The notes: generated by a model from the sequence alone, not told the origin. A DNA stretch of 47,410 bases from Flavobacteriaceae bacterium (GCA_009886755.1 QXYU01000039.1:1-47410); one strand, 5' to 3'; shown: positions 8,871-19,713, counted from the first letter of the stretch. Program-made: numbers and translations.

Positions 8871-10499
8871 ATGTTGCCAAGAAATTTACTATTACTCGCC
8901 GGAATTTTAACACTAATGTCCTGTCAGCCCAATGCAGACCTTGTGGTTCATAATGCATTGGTTTATACAGTTAACAAGGACTTAGATAAAGTACAAGCTT
9001 TTGCTGTTAAGGACGGTAAGTTTATTGATGTTGGGAATAATGATATATTGGATAAATACAAGGCCAAGAATGTGGTTGATGCACAAGGGCTTCCGATTTT
9101 TCCAGGGCTGATCGATGCCCACAGCCATTTTTTGCAACTGGGACTTAGCTTGCAACAAGCGCAACTGGAGGGAACTGAAAGTTTTGAGGCGGTTTTAGAA
9201 AGAGTTAAAGATTACGCCACAGGTAAAGACTTAGCGGTAATTTATGGCCGCGGATGGGATCAAAACGACTGGAAAGTAAAGGAGTTCCCTACCAAAGAAG
9301 AACTAGACGCACTTTTTCCAGAGACACCTGTTGTATTAGAACGCATTGACGGTCATGCCATGCTCGTAAATCAAAAAGCACTGGATTTGGCAGGAATTGA
9401 TGGTTCTACAGCAGTTGAAGGAGGTACGGTAGTACTCAAAAAAGGAAAACCTACAGGGGTTTTGATTGATCGCCCCATGGATTTGGTAACACAGGCATTA
9501 CCTCCGTTTACCAAACAACAAAAAGCAGAAGCCTTAATAGCGGCTCAAGAGTTGTGTTTTAAACACGGTTTAACAACGGTTACAGATGCAGGAATTGATC
9601 GTTCGGATATTGAATTAATCGATAGCCTTCAAAAAACCAACGCGCTACAGATGCGTGTCTATGCCATGATAAAGAACACCAAGGAAAACTTGGAATACTA
9701 TCTATCTAATGGCATCTATACCAATGATTTTTTGAATGTTCGTTCTGTGAAAGTATATGCGGACGGTGCTTTAGGCTCTAGAGGAGCCGCTTTGTTAAAG
9801 CCCTACGCAGATGCTCCTGGGCATCGTGGTAAGATGATTACTGATTTGGATTCGCTTAAGCGTTTGGCGGCACGTATTGCGAAGACAAAATTTCAAATGA
9901 ATACCCATGCCATTGGGGATGCAGCCAATGAAGCTGTTTTGAATGCCTACACCAATGAGGTCCGCTTTTTACGTGATCCCCGCTGGCGAATAGAACATGC
10001 TCAGGTTGTGGCTCCAAAGGATTTTGAGAACTTTAGTAAAAAAATAATTCCTTCTGTCCAGCCACTTCATGCTACAAGCGATATGTATTGGGCCAAAGAT
10101 CGACTGGGCTCAAAGCGAGAATCTTCTGCTTACGCTTTTGCCGAATTATTAGATAATGCGGGTATTTTAACTTTGGGAACTGATTTCCCTGTGGAGGCAG
10201 TAAACCCATTCCATACGTTCTATGCTGCCGTTGCGCGCAAAGACCTAGAAGGCTCTCCTGAGGACGGCTATCAGGCTGAAAATAAAATTTCACGCTACAA
10301 CACGCTGATGGGAATGACCCGGTGGGCTGCGTTTGCAAATTTTGAAGAAGACATTAAGGGAACGATTGAAGTAGGAAAGTTTGCTGACTTTGTCATCCTA
10401 GATCGTGATATTATGGAGGTAGCAGAACGAAGAATCCCTAAGACACGTGTTATCGCTACGCTAATTAACGGTAAGATTGTCTATTCCAATCGTTTTTAA
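8871..10499 (+). CDS. Lipoprotein amidohydrolase of the YtcJ/amidohydrolase-3 type
   Basis: A metal-dependent hydrolase of the amidohydrolase superfamily, subgroup 3 (N-acyl amino acid deacylase/YtcJ-like). Residues 1-17 form a lipoprotein signal with lipobox LMSC, so the enzyme should be anchored to the outer or inner membrane. Metal ligands are visible: HxH in 'IDAHSHF' (near residue 84), His in 'NTHAIGDAANE' and in 'RIEHAQVV', and Asp in 'LGTDFPVE'. The C-terminus has the usual amidohydrolase beta-sandwich return ('GTIEVGKFADFVILDRD'). At 542 residues it is of normal length. Upstream TAAATTCG (8841-8848) is one base off the -7 consensus. It appears monocistronic, closed by the terminator at 10524. 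Substrate is unknown. Confidence 0.88.
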   Translation: MLPRNLLLLAGILTLMSCQPNADLVVHNALVYTVNKDLDKVQAFAVKDGKFIDVGNNDILDKYKAKNVVDAQGLPIFPGLIDAHSHFLQLGLSLQQAQLEGTESFEAVLERVKDYATGKDLAVIYGRGWDQNDWKVKEFPTKEELDALFPETPVVLERIDGHAMLVNQKALDLAGIDGSTAVEGGTVVLKKGKPTGVLIDRPMDLVTQALPPFTKQQKAEALIAAQELCFKHGLTTVTDAGIDRSDIELIDSLQKTNALQMRVYAMIKNTKENLEYYLSNGIYTNDFLNVRSVKVYADGALGSRGAALLKPYADAPGHRGKMITDLDSLKRLAARIAKTKFQMNTHAIGDAANEAVLNAYTNEVRFLRDPRWRIEHAQVVAPKDFENFSKKIIPSVQPLHATSDMYWAKDRLGSKRESSAYAFAELLDNAGILTLGTDFPVEAVNPFHTFYAAVARKDLEGSPEDGYQAENKISRYNTLMGMTRWAAFANFEEDIKGTIEVGKFADFVILDRDIMEVAERRIPKTRVIATLINGKIVYSNRF

Positions 10500-10523
10500 C
10501 TCGCGAGGGTTTACAATATGAAT

Positions 10524-10549
10524 AAAATGCGGCTAAATGCCGCATTTTT
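10524..10549 (+). terminator. Intrinsic terminator after the amidohydrolase gene
   Basis: A 10-bp stem AAAATGCGGC (10524-10533) / GCCGCATTTT with loop TAAAT, followed by T's to 10549. Confidence 0.85.
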
Positions 10550-10584
10550 GTTTGTTATTATCTAAAATTAATTGACTCGTATTT

Positions 10585-10622
10585 ATTAATAAAACCATAA
10601 TCATGATTATAGGTTTATTAAT
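10585..10622. repeat. 38-bp near-perfect palindrome upstream of asnB (candidate operator)
   Basis: Two 19-nt arms meet between 10603 and 10604; 17 of 19 positions pair, with mismatches at 10596/10611 and 10594/10613. The inner 14 bp ATAATCATGATTAT and the outer ATTAATAAA/TTTATTAAT blocks are exact. It ends 12 bp before the asnB -7 element and so covers the expected -33 region. No T-tract follows, so it is unlikely to be a terminator. A dimeric or tetrameric DNA-binding regulator is the likely ligand; its identity is not evident. Confidence 0.7.
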
Positions 10623-10634
10623 GAACAATATGGT

Positions 10635-10642
10635 TACTTTTG
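10635..10642 (+). promoter_or_regulatory. Promoter -7 element for asnB
   Basis: TACTTTTG matches TANNTTTG and lies 16 nt before the asnB ATG. The upstream -33 region is occupied by the palindrome rather than a clear TTG, which would suit a regulated promoter. Confidence 0.6.
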
Positions 10643-10658
10643 AAAAAAATAAATAATT

Positions 10659-12323
10659 ATGTGCGGAATCGTATGTGCTTTTGAATTAAAACAGGATGTC
10701 GAACAGCTTCGTCCTCAATTGTTAACCATGTCCAAAAGAATTCGTCATCGCGGGCCAGATTGGAGCGGTATTTACAATCACTCCAATGCGATTCTAGCAC
10801 ACGAACGATTGGCAATTGTGGATCCTACTTCGGGAAAACAGCCTTTATTTACTGCTGACAAGTCTTTGGTGTTGGCAGCCAACGGCGAAATTTATAACCA
10901 CCGCGATTTGCGAAAGCAATTTGAAGGATCATATGATTTCCAAACAGACTCAGATTGCGAAGTTTTATTGGCCCTTTATCAAGAAAAAGGCCCAGCCTTT
11001 ATGGATGAGCTCAATGGTATCTTTGCTTTTGCCATCTACGATACGCAGAAGGATAGCTATTTTATTGCTCGTGATCATATGGGTATCATTCCATTGTATA
11101 TGGGGTGGGATGTACACGGCACTTTTTATGTAGCTTCAGAACTAAAAGCACTTGAAGGGGTGTGCACAAAAATTGAGCTTTTTCCTCCAGGACATTATTT
11201 GGAAAGTGGCTCCGACCAGCCGGTTCAATGGTATCAAAGGGATTGGAGTGATTTTGAAAAAGTTAAAGACAATGAGACCAGTATTGAGGAATTGCACGAT
11301 GCACTTTCGGATGCTGTCCAACGTCAGCTTATGAGTGATGTTCCCTATGGTGTCCTTCTTTCTGGAGGTTTGGATTCCTCGATTACTTCAGCTTTAGCCA
11401 AAAAATTTGCTTCAAAGCGCATCGAGTCGGACAATACTCAGCAAGCTTGGTGGCCACAGCTACATTCCTTCTCTGTGGGACTAGAAGGCTCTCCCGACCT
11501 AGCAGCCGCTCGTAAAGTAGCCGATCATATCGGAACCGTGCATCACGAAATTAAATTTACCATACAAGAAGGCTTGGACGCCATCAAGGATGTGATATAT
11601 CATTTGGAAACGTATGATATTACTACGATTCGTGCTTCGACACCAATGTTTTTGATGGCACGAGCAATCAAATCTTTAGGCATCAAGATGGTACTGAGTG
11701 GAGAAGGAGCGGATGAGTTGTTTGGCGGCTATTTATACTTTCATAAAGCACCTACGGCTCAAGATTTCCACGAGGAAACGGTTCGCAAGTTGGACAAGCT
11801 CCATCAGTACGACTGTTTGCGCGCCAACAAGTCGCTTGCCGCTTGGGGTATTGAAGGACGTGTTCCTTTTTTAGACAAGGAATTTATGGATGTAGCCATG
11901 CGGCTAAATCCTAAAGACAAGATGATCAATGGGGAACGAATGGAAAAATGGGTGGTTCGCAAAGCCTTCGAATCCTATTTACCTGAAAGCATCACGTGGA
12001 GACAGAAAGAACAATTCTCCGATGGCGTAGGCTATTCATGGATTGACACCCTCAAAGAGTTGGTGGATGAAAAGGTGACTGACGAACAAATGGAAAATGC
12101 ACACTATCGTTTTCCAACCCAAACGCCACAAAACAAAGAGGAATTTTATTACCGCAGTATTTTCGAAGGGCATTTTCCTAGTGAAGCAGCGGCTCTTAGT
12201 GTTCCTTCAGTACCTTCTGTGGCTTGTAGCACTCCGATAGCCCTCGAATGGGATGAGGCATTTAAAAATCAAAACGACCCCAGTGGTCGGGCGGTAGCCA
12301 AGGTTCATGACGATGCCTATTAA
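10659..12323 (+). CDS. asnB: Asparagine synthase (glutamine-hydrolysing), AsnB type
   Basis: Makes asparagine from aspartate, ATP and glutamine-derived ammonia in the cytoplasm. The N-terminal glutaminase domain starts at once with Met-Cys-Gly-Ile, the Cys being the nucleophile after Met removal, and includes 'RHRGPDWSG', 'HERLAIVDP' and 'NGEIYNH'. The synthetase domain has the pyrophosphate loop SGGLDSS (residue 235 on) and 'SGEGADELFGGYLYFH'. The 554-residue length matches E. coli AsnB. The C-terminal tail (about the last 45 residues, Ala/Ser/Pro-rich) also occurs in that family. Transcribed alone, behind a palindrome that probably controls it and ahead of a terminator abutting the gyrB promoter. 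Confidence 0.96.
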   Translation: MCGIVCAFELKQDVEQLRPQLLTMSKRIRHRGPDWSGIYNHSNAILAHERLAIVDPTSGKQPLFTADKSLVLAANGEIYNHRDLRKQFEGSYDFQTDSDCEVLLALYQEKGPAFMDELNGIFAFAIYDTQKDSYFIARDHMGIIPLYMGWDVHGTFYVASELKALEGVCTKIELFPPGHYLESGSDQPVQWYQRDWSDFEKVKDNETSIEELHDALSDAVQRQLMSDVPYGVLLSGGLDSSITSALAKKFASKRIESDNTQQAWWPQLHSFSVGLEGSPDLAAARKVADHIGTVHHEIKFTIQEGLDAIKDVIYHLETYDITTIRASTPMFLMARAIKSLGIKMVLSGEGADELFGGYLYFHKAPTAQDFHEETVRKLDKLHQYDCLRANKSLAAWGIEGRVPFLDKEFMDVAMRLNPKDKMINGERMEKWVVRKAFESYLPESITWRQKEQFSDGVGYSWIDTLKELVDEKVTDEQMENAHYRFPTQTPQNKEEFYYRSIFEGHFPSEAAALSVPSVPSVACSTPIALEWDEAFKNQNDPSGRAVAKVHDDAY

Positions 12324-12390
12324 TAGTATGAATAAAAGGGTGTTTTTTATCCACTAAATGTTAATAAATCCCCCTTAATTACAAGGCTTA

Positions 12391-14403
<2,013 letters not shown>

Positions 14404-14442
14404 TTCCGCGTTATATAGCATCATTTTAGAGGGTTTTTTTGA

Positions 14443-14450
14443 TACCTTTG
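14443..14450 (+). promoter_or_regulatory. Promoter -7 element for mdh
   Basis: TACCTTTG matches TANNTTTG, 24 nt before the mdh ATG. No clear TTG lies at the -33 distance. Confidence 0.6.
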
Positions 14451-14474
14451 CAAAACATTTTAACCAATTGAATT

Positions 14475-15407
14475 ATGAAAGTTACCATCGTAGGAGCTGG
14501 GAATGTAGGTGCCTCTTGTGCCGAATACATTGCTATCAAAGGGATTGCGAGTGAAGTTGTTCTCTTAGACATCAAAGAAGGATTTGCAGAAGGGAAAGCT
14601 TTGGATTTATATCAAACAGCCACCACTCTTGGATTCAACACGAAACTTGTCGGAGTGACTAACGACTATGCCGCAACAGCCAATAGCGACGTAGTTGTAA
14701 TTACCTCAGGGGTTCCTCGTAAGCCTGGAATGACCCGTGAAGAGCTGATTGGAATCAATGCCGGGATTGTGCAGACGGTAGTAACAAATCTATTGGAGCA
14801 TTCTCCAGAAACGAAAGTTGTCGTGGTCTCCAATCCAATGGACACCATGACCTATTTGGCATTGAAGGCAACAGGTCTGCCCAAAAACAGAATCATTGGA
14901 ATGGGTGGCGCGTTAGACAGTTCTCGATTCAAAACCTATTTGTCTCTTGCTCTTGACAAACCAGCCAACGATATTCAAGGAATGGTTATCGGCGGACACG
15001 GAGACACTACCATGATTCCACTCACGCGATTGGCAAGTTATAATGGTACTCCCGTGCATCAGTTTTTGTCGGAAGCCGCTTTGGAAAAAGTAGCCGCAGA
15101 CACTATGGTAGGCGGAGCTACACTTACCAAACTATTAGGAACATCGGCTTGGTATGCACCAGGTGCTTCTGTTTCCTATTTGGTAGCAAGCCTTTTACAC
15201 GATCAGAACCGTATGATTCCATGCTCTGTTTATTTAGAGGGTGAATATGGGGAATCGGATATCTGTATTGGAGTTCCATGTATCATTGGAAAAAATGGCG
15301 TAGAATCCATCGTTGACGTCAAGCTGGATAGTGCTGAGCAAGAAAAATTCCAAAAAAGTGCAGCTGCTGTTCGCACGATGAATGAAGCACTGAAAGACGT
15401 CCTCTAA
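14475..15407 (+). CDS. mdh: Malate dehydrogenase (LDH-like type)
   Basis: NAD-dependent interconversion of malate and oxaloacetate in the TCA cycle. The 310-residue protein opens with the Rossmann motif GAGNVGASCAEYIA (residues 7-20). Substrate-binding arginines sit in 'PRKPGMTREEL' and 'MGGALDSSRF', and the catalytic His is in 'IGGHGDTTMIPL'. The Arg in the active-site loop (RKPGMTR) favours malate over lactate specificity. The length and absence of extra domains fit the bacterial lactate-dehydrogenase-like MDH group. It has its own promoter element after gyrB. Confidence 0.96.
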   Translation: MKVTIVGAGNVGASCAEYIAIKGIASEVVLLDIKEGFAEGKALDLYQTATTLGFNTKLVGVTNDYAATANSDVVVITSGVPRKPGMTREELIGINAGIVQTVVTNLLEHSPETKVVVVSNPMDTMTYLALKATGLPKNRIIGMGGALDSSRFKTYLSLALDKPANDIQGMVIGGHGDTTMIPLTRLASYNGTPVHQFLSEAALEKVAADTMVGGATLTKLLGTSAWYAPGASVSYLVASLLHDQNRMIPCSVYLEGEYGESDICIGVPCIIGKNGVESIVDVKLDSAEQEKFQKSAAAVRTMNEALKDVL

Positions 15408-15436
15408 GCAAGCGTGATCTATTCTAGAACACGAAC

Positions 15437-15467
15437 TTGTCAAATCATCGGGTAAAACTTATATTTG
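15437..15467 (+). promoter_or_regulatory. Promoter for secDF (TTG -33 and TATATTTG -7)
   Basis: TTG at 15437-15439 and TATATTTG at 15460-15467 are separated by 20 nt, within the 17-23 spacing of Bacteroidota promoters. The promoter lies inside the longest possible secDF frame, which shows that the true start is downstream at 15500. Confidence 0.7.
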
Positions 15468-15499
15468 CTCGCTTTAATTATGCTTTTAATACACCTATA

Positions 15500-18451
15500 A
15501 TGCAAAATAATTCACTCATTCGAGTATTTGGTATCCTTTTCGGACTAGTGAGCATGTATCAGCTTTCTTTTACCTTTATCACAAGCCAACAGGAAGAGAA
15601 GGCCGCCAACTTTGCGGCTCTATCCATTTCTGAAGACACTGAAAACTACTTGGCACTTCGAGATCGTGCGGTGGTTAACTACCTCGACTCTATCGGGAAT
15701 CTTCCTATTTATGGTTATACATCTTACAATGATGCCAAGGGGAAAGAACTCAATAAAGGGTTAGACCTTAAAGGAGGAATCAATGTGATCCTACAAATAT
15801 CTGTTCGTGATATCTTAAAGGGTTTGGCGGAAAACAGCAAAAATGTTGTTTTTAACCAAGCACTTGACGAAGCAGATGCCCTTCAGAAAAGTTCTGATGA
15901 ACCTTATGTGGAATCATTTTTCACTGCTTTTGAAAATGTAAAAGGAGAAAGTGACAAACTAGCAGAGACCAATATTTTTGCAAACCGTACACTAAGTGAC
16001 GAGGTCAATTTTGATATGACTGATGAGCAAGTAAAGCCCATCATTCGTCGCAAAGTAGATGAATCCATCATTTCAGCTTTTGAAGTACTTCGCAAGCGTA
16101 TTGATAAGTTTGGAGTTACACAACCCAATATCCAACGTTTGGGAACTTCGGGTCGTATCCTTGTTGAACTTCCAGGAGCGAAGGATGTGGATCGTGTACA
16201 AAACTTACTTCAGAGTACTGCACAACTTGAATTTTGGGAAACTTTTAAAAACGATCAGTTGATTGGTTTTTTAAGCCAAGCGAACGAGTTGTTAAAAGAA
16301 GAACTAAAAGACACAGAATCTACCGAGAAAACAGCGGCTGATGCTATTGATGACTTATTGGCTGATGTTGTAGAAAAAGATTCTACAGATGTGAACCTTC
16401 CAAACCCAATCTTGGATCGAATCGTAGGGTTTGGATACCAAGGAGGGCCTGTTTTGGCGCAATTTGCCCAAAAAGATCAAGAACTGATTGCTGAATACCT
16501 TGATCGTGCAGATGTTCGCAAATTATTACCTGCACCATATCGTTATATCAAATTCGCTTGGGGCAAAGCGCAAGCCAATGGAGAGGTAACTGAACTTTTT
16601 GCTTTGCGTTCCAACCGCAACGGAGAACCCCCATTGAGTGGAGGTGTTGTTGTGGATGCCATGCAGACCTATGATGCGGTCGGGAAACCAGCTGTTTCTA
16701 TGCAGATGAACGCATCGGGTGCCCGAACTTGGGAAAGCCTTACGGGGAAAGCTTTTAAAGGAGCCAGTAATATTGCCATTGTACTTGATAACGTGGTTTA
16801 CTCCGCACCAGGAGTTCCTGGAGGTGCTATTTCGGGTGGACGCTCCGAAATCACAGGAGAATTTACTCTAAACGAAGCCATTGACTTGGCCAACGTATTA
16901 CGTGCAGGAAAGCTTCCAGCTTCTGCCGATATTATTCAATCTGAAATCGTTGGGCCTTCATTAGGTCAAGAAGCGATTGAAAGTGGCGTTTATTCCTTTT
17001 TGATCGCTTTGGCTTTGGTCTTGGTATGGATGGTTTTCTATTACGGAACCTCTGGGATTTTTGCCGATATCGCCTTGTCTTTTAACATTCTCCTTATTTT
17101 CGGTGTATTGGCTGGACTTGGAGCCGTATTGACCTTGCCGGGGATTGCGGGTATTGTTTTGACAATTGGAATCTCTGTAGATGCCAACGTACTTATTTTT
17201 GAACGCGTTCGTGAAGAACTACGACGAGGAAAAGGAATACGCAAAGCCGTAGCGGACGGATTCAATAACGCTTTGTCTTCAATTTTGGACGCTAACATCA
17301 CCACAGGGCTTACCGCCTTAATTCTTTTCGTGTTCGGTACCGGACCGATTAAAGGTTTTGCTACCACACTATTGATCGGCATTGCGACGTCTTTATTTAC
17401 GGCTATTTTCATTACTAGAATCTTGGTCGATAGTCGTAACGAAAAAGGGAAAAATGTATCCTTTGCCACAGCTGCCACCAGAGGCTTGTTGAGTAATATC
17501 AATTGGGTATTCCTTGGGAAACGAAAAATTGCCTACGCCGTTTCAGGGGTATTGTTAGCGATCAGCCTAGGATCTTTGTTTACGATTGGACTCAACCAAG
17601 GAGTGGATTTTGTTGGAGGACGCTCCTACACCGTTCGTTTTGAAAACGCGGTGAACCCTTCTGAAATTGAATCAGCACTTGTAGATGTGTTTGGAAGTGC
17701 AGAAGTCAAAACTTTTGGAGAAGCCAATCAATTAAAAATAACAACCAAATACAAAGTGGATGTTGAAGGCCTTGCTGTTGACAACGAAATCCAAACAAAA
17801 CTTTTTGAAGCCCTTGGAAGCTATCTTCCTGACGGCACCACTTATGATAGCTTTGTAAATGGCTCGGACGATAAAGCTCTTGGGATTATGTCTTCTATAA
17901 AAGTAGGACCAACCATTGCAGATGACATTAAAAACAACTCCTATTTGGCTGTTATTGGCTCATTGATTGTTGTTTTCCTTTATATTTTATTACGATTCAG
18001 AAAGTGGCAATTCTCATTAGGTGCCGTTGCAGCGGTATTCCATGATGTGATTATTGTACTAGGTGTCTTTTCATTGACATACCAATTCATGCCGTTTAAT
18101 ATGGAAATTAACCAAGCCTTTATCGCGGCTATATTAACGGTGATTGGGTATTCATTGAATGATACGGTAGTAGTGTTTGACCGAATCCGAGAATATGTAA
18201 ATGAGCATCCTAAGTGGACTTTTAACACAACTGTTGATTCCGCACTCAATAGTACTTTGAGCCGTACCTTGAATACTTCCTTGACAACGCTCATCGTTCT
18301 TTTGGCCATCTTTATTTTCGGTGGGGAGTCCATCCGAGGATTTATGTTTGCGCTAATCATTGGTGTTATGGTTGGAACCTATTCTTCTGTATTCATTGCT
18401 ACGCCAGTAATGTTTGATACTCAAGCCAAAAAAGATGCGACAAAAAATTAG
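15500..18451 (+). CDS. secDF: Protein translocase subunit SecDF (fused SecD-SecF)
   Basis: SecD and SecF, here one polypeptide, use the proton gradient to help the SecYEG channel export proteins. After an N-terminal membrane segment (about residues 7-22) comes the SecD P1 periplasmic domain ('GLDLKGGINVILQ' near its start), then the SecD membrane block with 'TIGISVDANVLIFERVREE', and the SecF half with 'GVDFVGGRSYTVRF', its periplasmic domain and a second membrane block with 'VIGYSLNDTVVVFDRIRE'. Total is 983 residues from ATG 15500. A frame extension to 15437 exists but contains the promoter. Fusion is normal in this phylum. It ends in a strong terminator. Confidence 0.96.
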   Translation: MQNNSLIRVFGILFGLVSMYQLSFTFITSQQEEKAANFAALSISEDTENYLALRDRAVVNYLDSIGNLPIYGYTSYNDAKGKELNKGLDLKGGINVILQISVRDILKGLAENSKNVVFNQALDEADALQKSSDEPYVESFFTAFENVKGESDKLAETNIFANRTLSDEVNFDMTDEQVKPIIRRKVDESIISAFEVLRKRIDKFGVTQPNIQRLGTSGRILVELPGAKDVDRVQNLLQSTAQLEFWETFKNDQLIGFLSQANELLKEELKDTESTEKTAADAIDDLLADVVEKDSTDVNLPNPILDRIVGFGYQGGPVLAQFAQKDQELIAEYLDRADVRKLLPAPYRYIKFAWGKAQANGEVTELFALRSNRNGEPPLSGGVVVDAMQTYDAVGKPAVSMQMNASGARTWESLTGKAFKGASNIAIVLDNVVYSAPGVPGGAISGGRSEITGEFTLNEAIDLANVLRAGKLPASADIIQSEIVGPSLGQEAIESGVYSFLIALALVLVWMVFYYGTSGIFADIALSFNILLIFGVLAGLGAVLTLPGIAGIVLTIGISVDANVLIFERVREELRRGKGIRKAVADGFNNALSSILDANITTGLTALILFVFGTGPIKGFATTLLIGIATSLFTAIFITRILVDSRNEKGKNVSFATAATRGLLSNINWVFLGKRKIAYAVSGVLLAISLGSLFTIGLNQGVDFVGGRSYTVRFENAVNPSEIESALVDVFGSAEVKTFGEANQLKITTKYKVDVEGLAVDNEIQTKLFEALGSYLPDGTTYDSFVNGSDDKALGIMSSIKVGPTIADDIKNNSYLAVIGSLIVVFLYILLRFRKWQFSLGAVAAVFHDVIIVLGVFSLTYQFMPFNMEINQAFIAAILTVIGYSLNDTVVVFDRIREYVNEHPKWTFNTTVDSALNSTLSRTLNTSLTTLIVLLAIFIFGGESIRGFMFALIIGVMVGTYSSVFIATPVMFDTQAKKDATKN

Positions 18452-18470
18452 CACCTTTATTAACTGATAT

Positions 18471-18501
18471 AAAAAGCAGCCTTCTAGGCTGCTTTTTTTT
18501 T
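18471..18501 (+). terminator. Intrinsic terminator after secDF
   Basis: Stem AAAAAGCAGCC / GGCTGCTTTTT with loop TTCTA (18482-18486) and a run of nine T's. Confidence 0.9.
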
Positions 18502-18522
18502 GATTAAGTGAAAAAATCATCT

Positions 18523-18530
18523 TACATTTG
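18523..18530 (+). promoter_or_regulatory. Promoter -7 element for the YceI-family gene
   Basis: TACATTTG matches TANNTTTG, 35 nt before the ATG; it is partly inside a 16-bp perfect palindrome. Confidence 0.6.
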
Positions 18531-18558
18531 TATATACAAATATTGTTAAAACAAATAT
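18526..18558. promoter_or_regulatory. Palindromic operator candidate at the YceI promoter
   Basis: A perfect 16-bp palindrome ATTTGTATATACAAAT (18526-18541) is followed at once by a second imperfect inverted repeat, ATATTGTT / ACAAATAT (18540-18558). The pair covers the -7 element and the expected transcription start. AT-rich TTGTAT-type palindromes of this length are typical MarR-family or similar dimer sites; no regulator gene is adjacent. Confidence 0.6.
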
Positions 18559-18565
18559 AAATTTT

Positions 18566-19129
18566 ATGAAAAAGAAAATCCTATTGGTTTTGTTGGCAAC
18601 TGTTACAGCTATCTCAGCCCAAGATTACACCTTAAACACAGCAAAAAGTTCAATCAAGTGGACAGGGGAGGAACTTACCACCAAACAACATTATGGAAGC
18701 CTAGCGTTTGAATCGGGTGCCATTGAATTTAAAGACGGTGTTCCCGTATCTGGATCATTTGTAGTGGACATGACAACGATTGTCAATCAAGATTTACCGG
18801 CAGAGTATGCCAAAAACCTTGAGGGACATCTCAAGTCCGATGATTTTTTCTCAGTGGTCAAATTCCCTTCAGCGAAATTGAACATTACAGGCGCCACAGC
18901 AGCTGCTAAGGGAGCCTTTAAAGTGGATGGTCAGTTGGTGATTAAAGGGATATCTCATCCAGTACGTTTTGATCTAATACCGGAAAATGGGAATTGGATA
19001 GCCAATCTTTCATTTGATCGTTCTAAGTATGAAGTTCGTTTTCGTTCAGGAACCTTCTTTCAAAACTTGGGTGATAAATTGATTTTAGATGATATCGTAT
19101 TGGAAACGAAGTTGGTTTTCTCCGAATAG
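18566..19129 (+). CDS. YceI-family periplasmic lipid-binding protein
   Basis: YceI proteins form an extended lipocalin-like barrel that binds isoprenoid or other amphipathic molecules, and are often induced by stress. The 187-residue product has a signal peptide (residues 1-18, cleavage at AISAQ) and the family landmarks: 'SSIKWTGEELTTKQHYGSL' near the start of the mature part, 'HLKSDDFF', the 'FPSAKLNITG' strand, 'LVIKGISHPVRF' and a C-terminal 'FDRSKYEVRFRSGTFF'. The length matches the family. Single-gene unit with a palindrome-covered promoter and a terminator shared with the convergent yfiT gene. Ligand is unknown. Confidence 0.92.
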   Translation: MKKKILLVLLATVTAISAQDYTLNTAKSSIKWTGEELTTKQHYGSLAFESGAIEFKDGVPVSGSFVVDMTTIVNQDLPAEYAKNLEGHLKSDDFFSVVKFPSAKLNITGATAAAKGAFKVDGQLVIKGISHPVRFDLIPENGNWIANLSFDRSKYEVRFRSGTFFQNLGDKLILDDIVLETKLVFSE

Positions 19130-19149
19130 TTCAATGTTTTGTTCACAAC

Positions 19150-19180
19150 AAAAAGCCGTACAAAATGTACGGCTTTTTTT
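19150..19180. terminator. Bidirectional terminator between the YceI gene and yfiT
   Basis: A 12-bp stem AAAAAGCCGTAC / GTACGGCTTTTT with loop AAAAT (19162-19166). A-tract on one side and T-tract on the other allow it to serve both convergent units. Confidence 0.88.
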
Positions 19181-19703
19181 ATGCGATTTGCGCAATGATA
19201 TTGAGATGTCCCAGATGATGATCACAATGCCAGCTATAGTAGGCTAGGGCCTTATGTAAAGAGTGATGGGTTTCAGTTTCTGGATGGTAAAAAGTCTTGT
19301 CGAAGTCTGACTCGGTAAGGCTGTGAAGAAAAGCCACCCAACGGTAATGAATTCCTTTTAATATATGGATGCTGGCTTCAACACTTGCTTTGTCCTGTCC
19401 TTCTTCCAGAGCAGCCCAAAGGGCTTCAGGATAGTCTTTGATCGTAGGACTGTCTTCGGTCACAGCGTGTTTAAAACGCGCATAGCTATGCAGATGACTA
19501 TCAGCCAAATGATTGAGAACCTGAATGGCTGTCCATCCACCAGGACGATACGCTTGTTCCCATTGTGAGGAGTTCAAGCGAACAGCCATTGCTTTCAAAT
19601 CCAAGGGAAATGCGGCCAAGCGGGCGATTCGTAGTTGGCGTTCTTCTGCGTTTAAATGTGTGACGGCTTCAAAAGAGCCAACAGGATATTGGGGCGTTTT
19701 CAT
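19179..19703 (-). CDS. DinB/YfiT-family metal-dependent protein, probable bacillithiol transferase
   Basis: 174 residues of the DinB four-helix-bundle superfamily. The three metal-ligand histidines are visible: 'NHLADSHLHSY' (near residue 65) and 'HCDHHLGHLNII' at the C-terminal end. The N-terminal 'YPVGSFEAVTHLNAEERQ' and 'RPGGWTAIQVLNHLADS' are characteristic of the YfiT subgroup, whose studied members (BstA/YfiT) conjugate bacillithiol to electrophiles. The finding of bshB1 in the same window supports a bacillithiol role. It is the last gene of the folE-cysS-yidD-lgt-yfiT series, 10 bp after lgt. Family is sure; bacillithiol use is inferred from family and bshB1. Confidence 0.85.
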   Translation of the reverse strand: MKTPQYPVGSFEAVTHLNAEERQLRIARLAAFPLDLKAMAVRLNSSQWEQAYRPGGWTAIQVLNHLADSHLHSYARFKHAVTEDSPTIKDYPEALWAALEEGQDKASVEASIHILKGIHYRWVAFLHSLTESDFDKTFYHPETETHHSLHKALAYYSWHCDHHLGHLNIIAQIA

Positions 19704-19713
19704 GAGTACTATT

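Noticed and set aside
17041-17502. 153-codon minus-strand frame
   Set aside because: Antisense to the SecD membrane block of secDF; composition follows from the opposite strand.
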